Positions 17,131 through 26,434 are shown, numbered from the stretch's first letter. The stretch: DNA of 64,000 bases from Desulfitobacterium hafniense DCB-2 (GCF_000021925.1 NC_011830.1:2132501-2196500), one strand, 5' to 3'. Numbers and translations are program-made. Notes: generated from the letters alone by a model not told the origin.

Positions 17131-17844
17131 ATGGATTCCTTAGCTCACTCTTTGATGCTCGGTATGGAAAATGGCTCCTGGTGGTTAATGGGCTCCATGT
17201 TTATGGGAGGAATTGTTCTGTCCATTAATCCCTGCATGGGAGCCATGATCCCCTTAGTAATAGGTGGGGCACGTCAGGAAGGGTATAGCCGGGTTATTCA
17301 GTTTATCTTAGGGTTTACCTTAACCCTGATGCTGATCGGTGCTCTGGCCGCCCAGGTGGGGATACTTTTCCGTTTGCCCGGTATGTACTGGGCGATCTTC
17401 TTAGGCGTTTTATACCTTGTTGCCGGGGCAATCCTGCTGGGTTTCCGGTTCCCCGTCAAGGTCTCGGGGTTTTATGTTACCCGGAAAAACGGCCCCCTCC
17501 GGCATATTTACCAAAAAGGCCTGAGCCCCTGGGTTCTGGGAAGTTTTTTCGCTTTGGCCCCTTCTCCTTGTACCACTCCGGTTATTCTGATGATGAGCGG
17601 AACGGCTATGGCCAGTGGTCACATGATCTACTCTTCCTTAGCTTTAGGAGCCTTTGGGCTGGGACACAGTCTCCTGCTGGCTATGGCTTTTGTCCCCGGG
17701 GTAAGAAGATTATTCAAGATGAACAGGTGGACCCTGCAGCTGCGTCCGGTGATAGGTATCTTATTGATTCTGCTGTCAGGCTATATCCTGGTGACACAAC
17801 CTGGATTTGAACAGGCCATGTCTGGACATCAACATCAACATTAA
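17131..17844 (+). CDS. CcdA/DsbD-family transmembrane thiol-redox transporter
   Basis: A 237-residue protein with about six membrane segments. Each half carries one conserved motif: SINPCMGAMIPL in the first and APSPCTTPVILM in the second, whose cysteines relay electrons from cytoplasmic thioredoxin to the outside. CcdA-type proteins keep apocytochrome c thiols reduced for haem attachment or feed extracellular thiol proteins. The C-terminal HQHQH tail could bind metal. It ends the run of respiratory accessory genes and is followed by a good terminator. Confidence 0.85.
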   Translation: MDSLAHSLMLGMENGSWWLMGSMFMGGIVLSINPCMGAMIPLVIGGARQEGYSRVIQFILGFTLTLMLIGALAAQVGILFRLPGMYWAIFLGVLYLVAGAILLGFRFPVKVSGFYVTRKNGPLRHIYQKGLSPWVLGSFFALAPSPCTTPVILMMSGTAMASGHMIYSSLALGAFGLGHSLLLAMAFVPGVRRLFKMNRWTLQLRPVIGILLILLSGYILVTQPGFEQAMSGHQHQH

Positions 17845-17861
17845 CACTTGAACAAATTAGC

Positions 17862-17898
17862 AAATGGCTGCTGCCTTAATCAGGCTGCAGCCATTTTT
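17862..17898 (+). terminator. Terminator after ccdA-like gene
   Basis: AAATGGCTGC pairs with GCAGCCATTT, an inner CCT/AGG extends the stem, and the arm runs into TTTTT. Confidence 0.8.
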
Positions 17899-18074
17899 GA
17901 GAGATTGGGGCGTTTAAAAGGTTCCTCCACTTTTTCAGCAAACTTTCAGTAAGCCTTAAAGAGATACTCAGGTTGCTTTAAGCGTCTTCTCAGCAAAGAG
18001 GGTTATGCTGAAAGAGTAGTCTTGACCATGGCGTACATAAAGGGTTAAGACGAAAAAAAGGAGGGAATTTTTAA

Positions 18075-18665
18075 ATGAAGAAAAAACTTATGGTGGGAGT
18101 GCTGAGTGCGGTGCTCCTGGCAGCCGGGGCAACCACCGTGCTGGGAGCGGATGGGGTCGATTCCGCCAAGCTGGCGGAAATCAAAAGCCTGACTCAGCAG
18201 ATGTTTGGAATTCAGCAGCAAATCGTGGACAAAGAAGTGGAAGCCGGTCTCCTGACTCAGGAACAGGCGGATAAACTGAAGGAATCCATCAGCCAGAGGA
18301 AGCAGCACAGTGAAGAAGCTCTGGATAAGGGCCAGGTACCGGGACTGGGGCTGGGTCTGGAGAGACATCACGATACCATGATGTTCAAAGCCGGTGAGCC
18401 CCTGACCGAAGAACAGATCGCTGAATGGCTGGAAAAAGCCCAGGCCCGTTTGCAGGATCAGGAAGAAGCCATGAAAAGTTCCGGAAAGATGACGGATGAG
18501 CAGATTGCCGAATGGCTGACCAAGGCTCAGGCCCGCCTGGAGGAGCAAAAAGAGGCGATGAAGAACGGTACCTTTACCCCCGGAGACATGGGCTTTGGCA
18601 AAGGCATGCATGACAGAAAGCTCTTTGACTTACCAAGCAAGGATACTCAAAGCATAGACAGCTAA
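18075..18665 (+). CDS. Secreted YckD-like (DUF2680) protein with two helical repeats
   Basis: A 196-residue protein with a signal peptide (MKKKLMVGVLSAVLLAAGATTVLGA). The mature part is helical and charged. It has the segment EVEAGLLTQEQADKLKESI seen in YckD/DUF2680 proteins, then two tandem repeats of about 29 residues, each reading (L/M)T(E/D)EQIAEWL(E/T)KAQARL(Q/E). The function is unknown; such proteins bind nothing recognisable and may be envelope or spore-related. AAGGAGG lies before the ATG, and a strong terminator follows. It is probably a single-gene unit. Confidence 0.7.
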   Translation: MKKKLMVGVLSAVLLAAGATTVLGADGVDSAKLAEIKSLTQQMFGIQQQIVDKEVEAGLLTQEQADKLKESISQRKQHSEEALDKGQVPGLGLGLERHHDTMMFKAGEPLTEEQIAEWLEKAQARLQDQEEAMKSSGKMTDEQIAEWLTKAQARLEEQKEAMKNGTFTPGDMGFGKGMHDRKLFDLPSKDTQSIDS

Positions 18666-18697
18666 ACTAGCCAAGGCGGAGATAGCTAAGCGTGAAT

Positions 18698-18742
18698 ACC
18701 CGGGGCAAAACGGATCGATGATCATGTTTTGTCCCGGGTTTA
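18698..18742 (+). terminator. Terminator after the DUF2680-like gene
   Basis: ACCCGGGGCAAAAC (18698-18711) pairs with GTTTTGTCCCGGGT (18726-18739) with one mismatch, then TTATT. Confidence 0.75.
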
Positions 18743-18821
18743 TTGCTTGCGGGAGGATATCCAAAAGGCATAAGCGAAAGTATATGTTTAGGCCGGCATA
18801 GTTGAAAACGTAGGTGGCACG

Positions 18822-19598
18822 ATGAATTACATTATCAAATACGGTAGAAATGTTGGGGCAATTTCAGATCGGGTGGAAGCGGATTCCCATAAACATTGGC
18901 TGCTGCAGCTGTTTCTTTCCATTGAAAAGGAACTGGACATTAAAGTCAAGGGACAGCTTATTCCTTGCCATGCCCTGCTGGTCAACATGGATACGGAGCA
19001 TGCCTTCAACGCCGGAGGTGATATCCATTTTACGATGCTGATTGATCCGACCACAGAGCTGGGACGCGCCACGAGGCGGCTGCTGAAAGAACAGAGTTTT
19101 TATGTTTTGCCCCAGGCGGATATAGCTGTGATGCAGCAGGCTTTTCGCAAAGCCCTTGCCCGGAAGGAGCATAGTTCCCTTCTGTCCTTTGTGCAGAGTC
19201 TTGCCGCTTATTTTACATCTGACCATAGGGTAGCTGATAAAGGAGCTGATAGAGGGGCTTTCGATGAGCGGATCATCAGAGTTTTGGAGCTCCTGGCTTG
19301 CTGTGTGGATGATGATGCGAGCCATCAGCTCAAGTATTTTTCTCAGGAAACGTATCTTTCGGAAAGCCGTTTAGCCCATTTGTTCAAAGATGAAACAGGC
19401 ATACCTTTGAAAAGCTATCTGGTATTGCATAAATTGCAGCGGGCCTATGAGTCTATTTTTGCTGGGGAAACTATCACAACGGCAGCACTCAGAGCCGGGT
19501 TTGACAGTCCGTCCCATCTGGCCTATACCAATAAAATGATGACCGGCATGTCGGCTACCAATATTATAAAAGACAGCGAGTTTTTGAAAGTTTTTTGA
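18822..19598 (+). CDS. AraC-family transcriptional regulator
   Basis: A 258-residue regulator. The N-terminal part (1-150) is a cupin-like sensor region without a clear ligand. The C-terminal part holds two helix-turn-helix units typical of AraC: FSQETYLSESRLAHLFKDETGIPLKSYLV and AALRAGFDSPSHLAYTNKMMTGMSATNI. The closing segment departs slightly from the usual P-x-x-Y/F-R. It probably acts on itself or on the transglutaminase-like gene 47 bases downstream, or on a distant target. Confidence 0.82.
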   Translation: MNYIIKYGRNVGAISDRVEADSHKHWLLQLFLSIEKELDIKVKGQLIPCHALLVNMDTEHAFNAGGDIHFTMLIDPTTELGRATRRLLKEQSFYVLPQADIAVMQQAFRKALARKEHSSLLSFVQSLAAYFTSDHRVADKGADRGAFDERIIRVLELLACCVDDDASHQLKYFSQETYLSESRLAHLFKDETGIPLKSYLVLHKLQRAYESIFAGETITTAALRAGFDSPSHLAYTNKMMTGMSATNIIKDSEFLKVF

Positions 19599-19645
19599 TC
19601 AGTATTCCGGTAATGTGTAATCAAACAGTCAGGGAGGATTGCACA

Positions 19646-20350
19646 ATGAATCAATACTTGCAGGAAACCAACATGCTGGATTTCCGTCACAGCTCCATAC
19701 AGAGCTTGATTGAAGAAAAACAATGGGCAAATGAAGAGTGTTTTCATAAGATCCGGAAAATCTACGATTTTGTCCGGGATGACATCCCCTTTGGCTATAA
19801 TCGGGATGACACAATTCCGGCCTCCGAGGTGCTGAAGGATGGTTATGGTCAGTGCAATACTAAAGGAACCCTCTTGATGGCTCTCTTGAGAGGGGTAGGA
19901 GTGCCTTGCCGGATTCACGGCTTTACCATTGATAAACAACTGCAGAAAGGGGCTATGACAGGGCTGATTTACAGTCTTGCGCCCCGGAGTATTGTGCATA
20001 GCTGGGTTGAAATCCAATACAAGGGGCAGTGGTATAACCTGGAGGGATTCATTCTGGATAAAGACTATTTGCAAAAACTTCAGGAAAAGTTTTCTGCACA
20101 TGAAGGCAGTTTTTGCGGGTATGGTGCCGCCACCGACAACTTGCAAAACCCTCAAATCGACTGGAATGTCAATGACACTTATATTCAAAAAGAAGGGATC
20201 AACCAGGATTTCGGGGTGTTTGATTCCCCGGATGAATTCCTGGCAGTCCATCAGCAGCAGTTATCCCCGCTGAGAAAGTGGGCCTATCAAAACGTCGGAC
20301 GTAAATTGATGAATCGCAATGTGGAAAAAATCCGCTCTCATTCAGGATAA
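19646..20350 (+). CDS. Transglutaminase-like cysteine peptidase-fold protein
   Basis: A 234-residue cytoplasmic protein of the transglutaminase-like superfamily. The catalytic Cys is in DGYGQCNTKGTLLMALLRGVGVPCRIHGF and the His in IVHSWVEIQYKGQWYNLEGFILD, which also supplies the third acidic or polar residue. No signal peptide or membrane segment is seen. Bacterial members cut or cross-link peptides; the substrate here is unknown. GGGAGG (19632-19637) sets the ATG at 19646. The preceding AraC gene is in the same direction and may share its transcript. Confidence 0.78.
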   Translation: MNQYLQETNMLDFRHSSIQSLIEEKQWANEECFHKIRKIYDFVRDDIPFGYNRDDTIPASEVLKDGYGQCNTKGTLLMALLRGVGVPCRIHGFTIDKQLQKGAMTGLIYSLAPRSIVHSWVEIQYKGQWYNLEGFILDKDYLQKLQEKFSAHEGSFCGYGAATDNLQNPQIDWNVNDTYIQKEGINQDFGVFDSPDEFLAVHQQQLSPLRKWAYQNVGRKLMNRNVEKIRSHSG

Positions 20351-20393
20351 AGAGCATCATTATAACCCTTATTTTCTATAACCCTTATTCCTT

Positions 20394-20419
20394 AAAACGC
20401 CTCACAGGGGGCGTTTTTT
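20394..20419 (+). terminator. Terminator after the transglutaminase gene
   Basis: AAAACGCC/GGCGTTTT with a short loop and TTTTTT. A near-identical terminator stands at 32960-32985. Confidence 0.8.
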
Positions 20420-20461
20420 CATGTGTGAAAAGAGGTAGGCCGGAAGCCAGGCAAGAGAATA

Positions 20462-20530
20462 TTGACTTCTTCCTGGCAAAGGCATACAATCTATATGACT
20501 AAAACAATATTTTAGTCATATAGATTGTAT
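20462..20530 (+). promoter_or_regulatory. TetR promoter with a 47-bp perfect palindromic operator
   Basis: TTGACT (20462-20467), 17 bases, TACAAT (20485-20490). From 20484 to 20530 two perfectly complementary 21-base arms, beginning ATACAATCTATATGACTAAA, surround a five-base centre CAATA. The palindrome covers the -10 box and transcription start, an ideal place for repression by the TetR protein encoded 11 bases downstream. Confidence 0.85.
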
Positions 20531-20541
20531 GAGGTGAAGAG

Positions 20542-21123
20542 ATGCCGAGATTTTCTGATACGGAAAAAGAAATGATCAAAGAAAAGCTTTTGAGGGAAGG
20601 AGAAAGGCTGTTTGTTGCTCATGGGGTGAAGAAAGTGACGGTGGATGATTTAGTCCAGGCGGCTGGGATTGCCAAAGGTTCCTTTTACGCTTTTTACACC
20701 AATAAAGAACATTTATATATGGATATTATTGAACAGTGTCAGATGAAGCTATGGCAGGAACTGGACGATTTTTTGGCAGACCATAAGGATCTTCGGCCCC
20801 AGGAGCTGACGAAGCGGTCTTTTGGCCGGATGCTCGAGGGAGTGAAGGAGTATCCCATACTGGTTAAAACGGATTCTGCTGTCATGAGTTATTTGCAGCG
20901 CAAGCTGCCCCAGGATGTGCTGGACGCCCATGGGTTTGAGGACAGCAAAGCACTGGTCAAATTGCAGGAATACGGGGTTCGGTTTGCTTATGAACTTCCC
21001 GTGGTGGCTAAGGCGCTTCAGGCCTTATATGTGGCAATTGCCTATCTGCAGCAGGAAGAAGCGGACCATGCTGTGGTCGTAAACCTGCTGCTGGATAGCC
21101 TGATTGAACAGATTGTGAGGTAA
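20542..21123 (+). CDS. TetR-family repressor of the adjoining ABC exporter
   Basis: A 193-residue TetR-family protein. The N-terminal helix-turn-helix is LFVAHGVKKVTVDDLVQAAGIAKGSFYAFYTNKEHLY; the C-terminal ligand domain is diverse. The gene lies between a 47-bp palindrome and three ABC-2 exporter genes that start 3 bases after its stop. It most likely represses the whole operon and lets go when a substrate of the exporter binds (inference from layout). Confidence 0.85.
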   Translation: MPRFSDTEKEMIKEKLLREGERLFVAHGVKKVTVDDLVQAAGIAKGSFYAFYTNKEHLYMDIIEQCQMKLWQELDDFLADHKDLRPQELTKRSFGRMLEGVKEYPILVKTDSAVMSYLQRKLPQDVLDAHGFEDSKALVKLQEYGVRFAYELPVVAKALQALYVAIAYLQQEEADHAVVVNLLLDSLIEQIVR

Positions 21124-21126
21124 GCC

Positions 21127-21987
21127 ATGATGATTAAAGTAGAAGGTGCATTCTATAAGTATCCGGGCGCTCCGCGGGATGTTATTCAGGACATCAGCTT
21201 CACAGTCAGGAAGGGAGAGATTTTTGGCTTTCTCGGTCCGTCGGGAGCCGGCAAAAGTACTTTGCAAAAAATCCTCACAGGAGTGTTGAGAGACTATCAA
21301 GGCCGGGTTCAGGTCTTAGGCACGGAAATGAAACACCGTAAAAGTTCATTTTATGAAAGGATTGGCGTGGATTTTGAATTCCCCAATTTCTACGGTAAGT
21401 TTACAGCCCTGGAAAACCTCCAGTATTTTGCCTCCCTTTACCATCAAAAAACCCTGGACCCGCTGACCTTATTGGAGCAGGTGGGTCTGCAGCATGATGC
21501 CCATAAAAGAGTAGCCAGCTATTCCAAAGGGATGAAGATGCGTCTGGGTTTTGTGCGCTGCCTGCTGCACAATCCCCAGCTGCTTTTTTTGGATGAACCC
21601 ACCAGCGGTCTTGATCCTGCCAATGCCAGAATCTTAAAGGATATGATGCTGGAGCAGAAAGCAGGGGGAAAAACCATCATTCTTACGACCCATAACATGC
21701 ATGATGCCGGGGAATTGTGCGATCGGGTGGCGTTTATTGTGGATGGTAAAATTAGAGCCCTGAATACCCCCCAGGCTTTTCAGGTGGATCGGAGCGGCAG
21801 TGCGGAGGTCAATTATTCCTATAGAAGGGATGGCCGAACGGTGGACAGACGGAGCACCCTCACCCAACTGGGCCAGGATGATGAGTTTGTTAAGGCTTTG
21901 CAGAACGGTTCACTGCTAAGGATTCACTCCAAAGAGCGGACCTTGGAGGAGGTTTTTATAGCTTTGACGGGGAGGCAGCTGCAATGA
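21127..21987 (+). CDS. ABC-2 exporter ATP-binding protein
   Basis: A 286-residue ATPase. Walker A is FLGPSGAGKSTL (residues 36-46), the signature is the variant SYSKGMKMRLGF, Walker B is LLFLDEPTSGLDP, and the switch is LTTHNMHDA. The C-terminal part (from about 225) is typical of multidrug or antibiotic exporters such as the fluoroquinolone-export group. It overlaps the next gene by 4 bases (ATGA), so its product probably forms a complex with the two following permeases. Confidence 0.88.
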   Translation: MMIKVEGAFYKYPGAPRDVIQDISFTVRKGEIFGFLGPSGAGKSTLQKILTGVLRDYQGRVQVLGTEMKHRKSSFYERIGVDFEFPNFYGKFTALENLQYFASLYHQKTLDPLTLLEQVGLQHDAHKRVASYSKGMKMRLGFVRCLLHNPQLLFLDEPTSGLDPANARILKDMMLEQKAGGKTIILTTHNMHDAGELCDRVAFIVDGKIRALNTPQAFQVDRSGSAEVNYSYRRDGRTVDRRSTLTQLGQDDEFVKALQNGSLLRIHSKERTLEEVFIALTGRQLQ

Positions 21988-22688
21988 GGCTTTTTATGGC
22001 GACAGTTCATGATATACGCTATCAGGCCAAATACGGCTTTTACTTTCTGTATGCTTTTATTACGGTATTGTATTGTGCTATTCTGTACTTTTTACCCGAT
22101 CAACACAAAGCAATCGGTGCCTCCCTCATCCTGCTGACCGATCCGGCAACCCTGGGCTTCTTCTTTGTCGGGGGCATTTGGCTGTTGGAAAAAGATGAAG
22201 GAATCCACCGGTTTTACGGCATTTCGCCGCTGAAGCCAATTGAATATATTTTGGCCAAAGGGTTGTCTTTGGCCATGATCTCCACCTTGTCCGCTTTCTT
22301 TATTGTTCGTTTCAGCCATCCCGGCTCAGCGGACTATCCTTTGCTGCTCAGCAGCATCTTTGTAGGCTCCTGTATTTTTACCCTCTTGGGCCTGGCGATG
22401 GCCACCTATGCCAACTCGGTCAACAGCTATATGGTCAAGGGGGTTCCAGTGGGAATGATATTGATACTCCCGCCCCTCTTAGTGGCTTTTCAGATCAGCC
22501 ATCCGGTTTTGGAGATTATGCCGGGAACGATCCTCTTGCGGTTGATCGATGGTTCAATTAAGGGCCAGCTTGAACCGGGAAGTATAGTTTTTTTATTTGG
22601 ATTGATGATTTGGCTGGGGATTTCCATCTGGATTGCCTTGCTGCGTGTTCCTTCAGCCTTGCAAGGGGAAGGGGGCGGCAAGCTATGA
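21984..22688 (+). CDS. ABC-2 exporter permease, first subunit
   Basis: A 234-residue protein with six predicted membrane segments and little else: FYFLYAFITVLYCAILYFLP and so on, and a long final helix. It resembles permeases of the fluoroquinolone-type ABC exporters. A cytoplasmic LEKDEGIHRFYGISPLKPIEYILAKG loop is shared in pattern with the second permease (LEERDEGTGAYYQITPLEGYAYLAAR), so the two genes arose by duplication. ATGA overlaps on both sides indicate coupled translation. Confidence 0.82.
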   Translation: MRLFMATVHDIRYQAKYGFYFLYAFITVLYCAILYFLPDQHKAIGASLILLTDPATLGFFFVGGIWLLEKDEGIHRFYGISPLKPIEYILAKGLSLAMISTLSAFFIVRFSHPGSADYPLLLSSIFVGSCIFTLLGLAMATYANSVNSYMVKGVPVGMILILPPLLVAFQISHPVLEIMPGTILLRLIDGSIKGQLEPGSIVFLFGLMIWLGISIWIALLRVPSALQGEGGGKL

Positions 22689-23392
22689 AGCAAACCCTCA
22701 GGTTATTTCAAATTGGCTTGCGGCAAATAACCTATGATGGCATGCTGTTAGTCCTGCTGGCCGCGCCTTTCCTATTCGGCTTGCTGGTCAAAATAGGCAT
22801 TCCCAAGGCCGATGCCTGGCTGTTTCAGCAGGGGGCCTTGTCGATAAAGCCATGGTATTCTTTAGCCGATGGGATGATCATTATCTTAACGCCGATGCTG
22901 TTAGCCATGGTCAGTGCCTTTCTGCTGCTTGAAGAAAGGGATGAAGGAACCGGGGCTTATTATCAAATAACTCCTCTGGAGGGATATGCTTATCTGGCGG
23001 CGAGGATAGGCTTGCCGATGGTGTGGTCTTTTCTTTGTCTGATCGTGGTGACCATGCTTTGCGGCATAGCCCATCTCACCTTCTTGCAGATCCTCGCCGC
23101 CGGGTTGCTCAGCACCTTAACAGGGGCCGCGCTGGCAATGATGGTGGTATCCTTAGCCGGCAACCGGGTCGAGGGCCTGGCCATTTCCAAACTGACCAGT
23201 CTCAATCTGCTGGGATTATTGATGGTCTGGTTTGTCCCGAGGCCTTATCAATACCTGGGAGCCTTTCTGCCTGGTTATTGGGTGGGGAAAATAGTAGAGC
23301 AGGGGGCGGATTGGTTTTCTTTTGGGGCAGGATTCCTGATTTGCTGCTTATGGATAACCGCTTTCACCCGGAGATTTCTGCGGAAGATTTGA
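22685..23392 (+). CDS. ABC-2 exporter permease, second subunit
   Basis: A 235-residue six-helix permease that pairs with the preceding subunit. The start at 22685 overlaps the previous stop as ATGA. The LLLEERDEGTGAYYQITPL loop, which would contact the ATPase, matches the first permease. It is the last gene of the TetR-controlled operon; the 158 bases after it show no strong terminator. Confidence 0.82.
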   Translation: MKQTLRLFQIGLRQITYDGMLLVLLAAPFLFGLLVKIGIPKADAWLFQQGALSIKPWYSLADGMIIILTPMLLAMVSAFLLLEERDEGTGAYYQITPLEGYAYLAARIGLPMVWSFLCLIVVTMLCGIAHLTFLQILAAGLLSTLTGAALAMMVVSLAGNRVEGLAISKLTSLNLLGLLMVWFVPRPYQYLGAFLPGYWVGKIVEQGADWFSFGAGFLICCLWITAFTRRFLRKI

Positions 23393-23550
23393 TTCCCCCG
23401 AAATCTCGTCGGCCTGGCCGGGACGAGTTGAAAGGTAATTGAAAATGGAACTGGAATAAGCAGGAATATAAGGCAAGACTGGAGAATCATTGTAAAAATC
23501 AAGAAGATGGGCTGGGATGTAAAAAGAAGTAAAAAGCGGGGGAGGTACAC

Positions 23551-24699
23551 ATGAAACAACAAATCTCATTGGATGATTTGAACAGGGCAGAAGTGAACGA
23601 TCAGCCTGGACGCACCGCCTTCATAAAAGAGTGGGGGGATTTCGGATTCGATTTCGGCCAAGAGGGTACTTCTAAGTTCTACATTGTGTGTGCGGTCATC
23701 GTGGCCAACTCAGCTATCCCCCAGTTGGAAAAATCCCTGGAGAAGATCGGCTTCACCGAGGAGGAGCAACTGCGGGTCAAGGTTTTAAATGAGCTGCTCC
23801 CCCTGGACTTTAATCTGATTTTTTTAATTGCCGATAAAGGCCGGTTCTTTCGGGATGTTCCCGTGCCCAACTTTAAAGGGGTCTTTGTCAAGCATCTTTA
23901 TGATCAGCTCTATAAAAATCTCTATCATGCTTATCCGAAACTGCAGATTGCGGAAGAGCCAACAGGACGTTCTGAATTTCAGGCCGGATTTAAGGACTAT
24001 GTCGGAAGAGAGCGGCCGGTACAGAATCTGTTTGACCAATATGATTTTGATTTCGTGGCCGGCCGGCACAGCGGACCGGCGCAACTGGCAGAATGGCTCG
24101 GCGGAACGGTGAGTAAACAGCTCCATGGAGAGAATACTGGGGATTATCTGAATATCCTCTATTGGAAAATCCTCAACATTGAAAAGATTCCCGGTGACAA
24201 TGCCGTAAATTTGAATCCCGCCGCCGACAACAGCCGCTTTAATCAGGAGATTGCCAATCTGGCTTTCCGCAAGGCCAGAGGGTATATCCGCGAACATGAA
24301 AGGGACGCGGAGTTGGAGAAACGCCTCCAGGTTAGCTTTCTCAAGTATTTGATCTTTGAAGCCCAGTACGGCAATCCCTATAAATTTATTACTTCGAAGC
24401 AGATCTTGTCCGTGCTTTCTAAATATGCCGATACCCGGCTCAGCAAAGACTTTTTGTATCGGAAAATCGTCGCTCCCTTAAGGGATGCCCGGGTCGTTCT
24501 GGCCAGCAGCCCTCAAGGTTATAAACTGCCCATCAGCGTTGAGGATATATCCGCCTACCTGCAGCAGACCAACTCCATCATCGCCCCCATGCTGCACCGC
24601 ATGGGACTTTGCCGTGAAGTAATCCTGCAGCAGACCGGCGGTAAGCTGGATGTGTTGGCAGAGGATGAGTTTTTGAAGTATCAGAAGTATTTTGATTGA
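23551..24699 (+). CDS. DUF3800 domain protein
   Basis: A 382-residue protein. Residues about 20-240 look like DUF3800, an RNase H-like domain of unknown activity often found with phage, plasmid or defence genes: GDFGFDFGQEGTSKFYIVCAVIVANS, then LIFLIADKGRFF and FDFVAGRHSGPAQLAEWLGG. The usual first motif DESG is replaced by DFGQEG, so one acidic residue may be missing. The rest (about 240-382) is a predicted helical region with a winged-helix look (SVLSKYADTRLSKDFLYRKIVAPL). GGGGGAGG precedes the ATG. It is followed closely by a SWIM-domain gene, possibly as one operon. Confidence 0.65.
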   Translation: MKQQISLDDLNRAEVNDQPGRTAFIKEWGDFGFDFGQEGTSKFYIVCAVIVANSAIPQLEKSLEKIGFTEEEQLRVKVLNELLPLDFNLIFLIADKGRFFRDVPVPNFKGVFVKHLYDQLYKNLYHAYPKLQIAEEPTGRSEFQAGFKDYVGRERPVQNLFDQYDFDFVAGRHSGPAQLAEWLGGTVSKQLHGENTGDYLNILYWKILNIEKIPGDNAVNLNPAADNSRFNQEIANLAFRKARGYIREHERDAELEKRLQVSFLKYLIFEAQYGNPYKFITSKQILSVLSKYADTRLSKDFLYRKIVAPLRDARVVLASSPQGYKLPISVEDISAYLQQTNSIIAPMLHRMGLCREVILQQTGGKLDVLAEDEFLKYQKYFD

Positions 24700-24733
24700 G
24701 GCACTGAGTGAGCAAAAGGAAGGGCGCAGAATC

Positions 24734-26434
24734 ATGAATTTGGATAGCTTTGAGCATGAGATGGAAAAGAAGATCCTGGAGAGAGGGTATCAATACTATC
24801 AGGATGGTCATATCCGTTCTTTAAAAGAAACGGAAGCCGGCCTTTATCAGGCTGAGGTGGAGGGAAATGCCCGATATCGGATCTATGTAGAATTGGCTGA
24901 AGATAACACTATTCTAGCCAGTGAGTGTGACTGTCCCTATGACCTGGGTGAGTTCTGCAAACACGAAGCAGCTGTCTATTTTGCCTTGCGGGAAAGGAAA
25001 TCAGAGGTTCAGGAGCAGCAAGTTATTCCGATGCCGAAAAGCCGGCAGGGCCCCCAAAAGGAGGCCATCAAGAAAATGCTGGAGAAGGCTTCTCAAGAAG
25101 CGTTGGCTGATTTTTTGCTTATGCTGGCTGAAGGGTCCGAGGAATTAAAAACCAGAATTGAGTTGGCCTTCGGTGACGAAAACGACCAACAGGAGGTCAA
25201 GCGCTGCCGTAAGCTGATTCAGAGCTATATCGATAAGAATTCGGACCGCCATGGATTTATTGGGTACGACCAGATGTGGGAAGCTTTAAAGGGAACAGAG
25301 CTGGTTCTGGAAAAAAGCAGGGATGTCTTGGGCAAGGGCAAGGCGGTGCAAGCCGTTCGCTTAGCCTTGCTGGTTATCGGGGAAGCGGTGGATATGACTC
25401 AATATGGTGACGACTCCGACGGTGGAATTGGCGTAGCGGTGGGAGACGGATTTGAGGTGCTGGATGAAGTGAGGGAGGAGCTGGAGGATCTCACCGAGAC
25501 CGAGCGGAAAGAGATTTTCGCACTCATCATGGAAGAAGCCGATAACAGGCGTTATCGAGGGTGGATCGACTGCCAAATCGATCTTCTCCGGCGCAGTGCC
25601 GGGTTTATCGTTACACCGGCGGAAAGAGAGCGTATGGAGAATTGCCTGAAGAAACTTATAACCGCCAGCCAAAAAGATTCTTGGACTTCGGAATATCTGA
25701 ACGAAAACATCCTCCTGATTCAATATGAACTGCATTGCCGATTTGAAGGGGAGGCCCAAGCCACTGCTTTTCTCAATAGGCATCTGAACTACAGCAAATT
25801 CAGGGAAATAGCCATTCATCAGGCTATGGGGGAAGGGGATGAAGCAAGAATCATCCAGCTTTGCCTGGAAGGGGAAGAAAAGGATAAAGGCTACTCCGGA
25901 CTGCTGAATCGCTGGAGGGAACATCGCTACCAATCCTATATCCGTACCGGCCAGTTGGATAATCGGCGCAGCCTGGCTCTGGAGTTTGTGGAGGAGGGAA
26001 GCTTCCAGCATTATCAGGATCTGAAAAGTACCTACTCCACAGATGAATGGTCTGATGTCTATCCGAAGCTGATTGAGCGTTTGGCCGGGAAGAAGAAGGA
26101 TCATCGGGGAATATACGCCCAGATCCTGGTGGAAGAGCAGGAGTGGGAGAGACTCATGCAATATGTCTTTGCCAATCCACGCAGTATCGACTCGTATTAT
26201 AAATATCTGATGGCTGAATATCGGGAAGAGGTCTGCCGGATCTTTCAGCACAATATTGAGCAGGCTGCAGCCCTTGCCAATACCCGCAGTCATTATCGGG
26301 GAGTCTGTGCCACTATCCGGACACTGCAGAAAGCAGGCGGAAAAAAAGAAGCCCGGGATGTGGTGCAGAGCCTGCTTCTCAAGTACCCCAGAAGGCCGGC
26401 TTTCCGAGATGAGCTGAACAAACTTAAATTGTAA
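24734..26434 (+). CDS. SWIM zinc-finger protein
   Basis: A 566-residue protein. The SWIM zinc finger is ECDCPYDLGEFCKH, with Cys65, Cys67, Cys75 and His77 as ligands (CxCx7CxH). It begins with the typical lead-in ILERGYQYYQDGHIRSL. After the finger, from about residue 100, the protein is made of helical repeats. SWIM proteins of this layout occur beside helicases (HepA-type) or alone; they may bind DNA or proteins. The ATG at 24734 follows AAGGAAGGG. Its gene follows the DUF3800 gene by 34 bases. Confidence 0.78.
   Translation: MNLDSFEHEMEKKILERGYQYYQDGHIRSLKETEAGLYQAEVEGNARYRIYVELAEDNTILASECDCPYDLGEFCKHEAAVYFALRERKSEVQEQQVIPMPKSRQGPQKEAIKKMLEKASQEALADFLLMLAEGSEELKTRIELAFGDENDQQEVKRCRKLIQSYIDKNSDRHGFIGYDQMWEALKGTELVLEKSRDVLGKGKAVQAVRLALLVIGEAVDMTQYGDDSDGGIGVAVGDGFEVLDEVREELEDLTETERKEIFALIMEEADNRRYRGWIDCQIDLLRRSAGFIVTPAERERMENCLKKLITASQKDSWTSEYLNENILLIQYELHCRFEGEAQATAFLNRHLNYSKFREIAIHQAMGEGDEARIIQLCLEGEEKDKGYSGLLNRWREHRYQSYIRTGQLDNRRSLALEFVEEGSFQHYQDLKSTYSTDEWSDVYPKLIERLAGKKKDHRGIYAQILVEEQEWERLMQYVFANPRSIDSYYKYLMAEYREEVCRIFQHNIEQAAALANTRSHYRGVCATIRTLQKAGGKKEARDVVQSLLLKYPRRPAFRDELNKLKL

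Noticed and set aside
25361..26293. A 310-codon open frame on the minus strand
   Set aside because: It is the shadow of the SWIM protein gene; no start signal and no recognisable domain.
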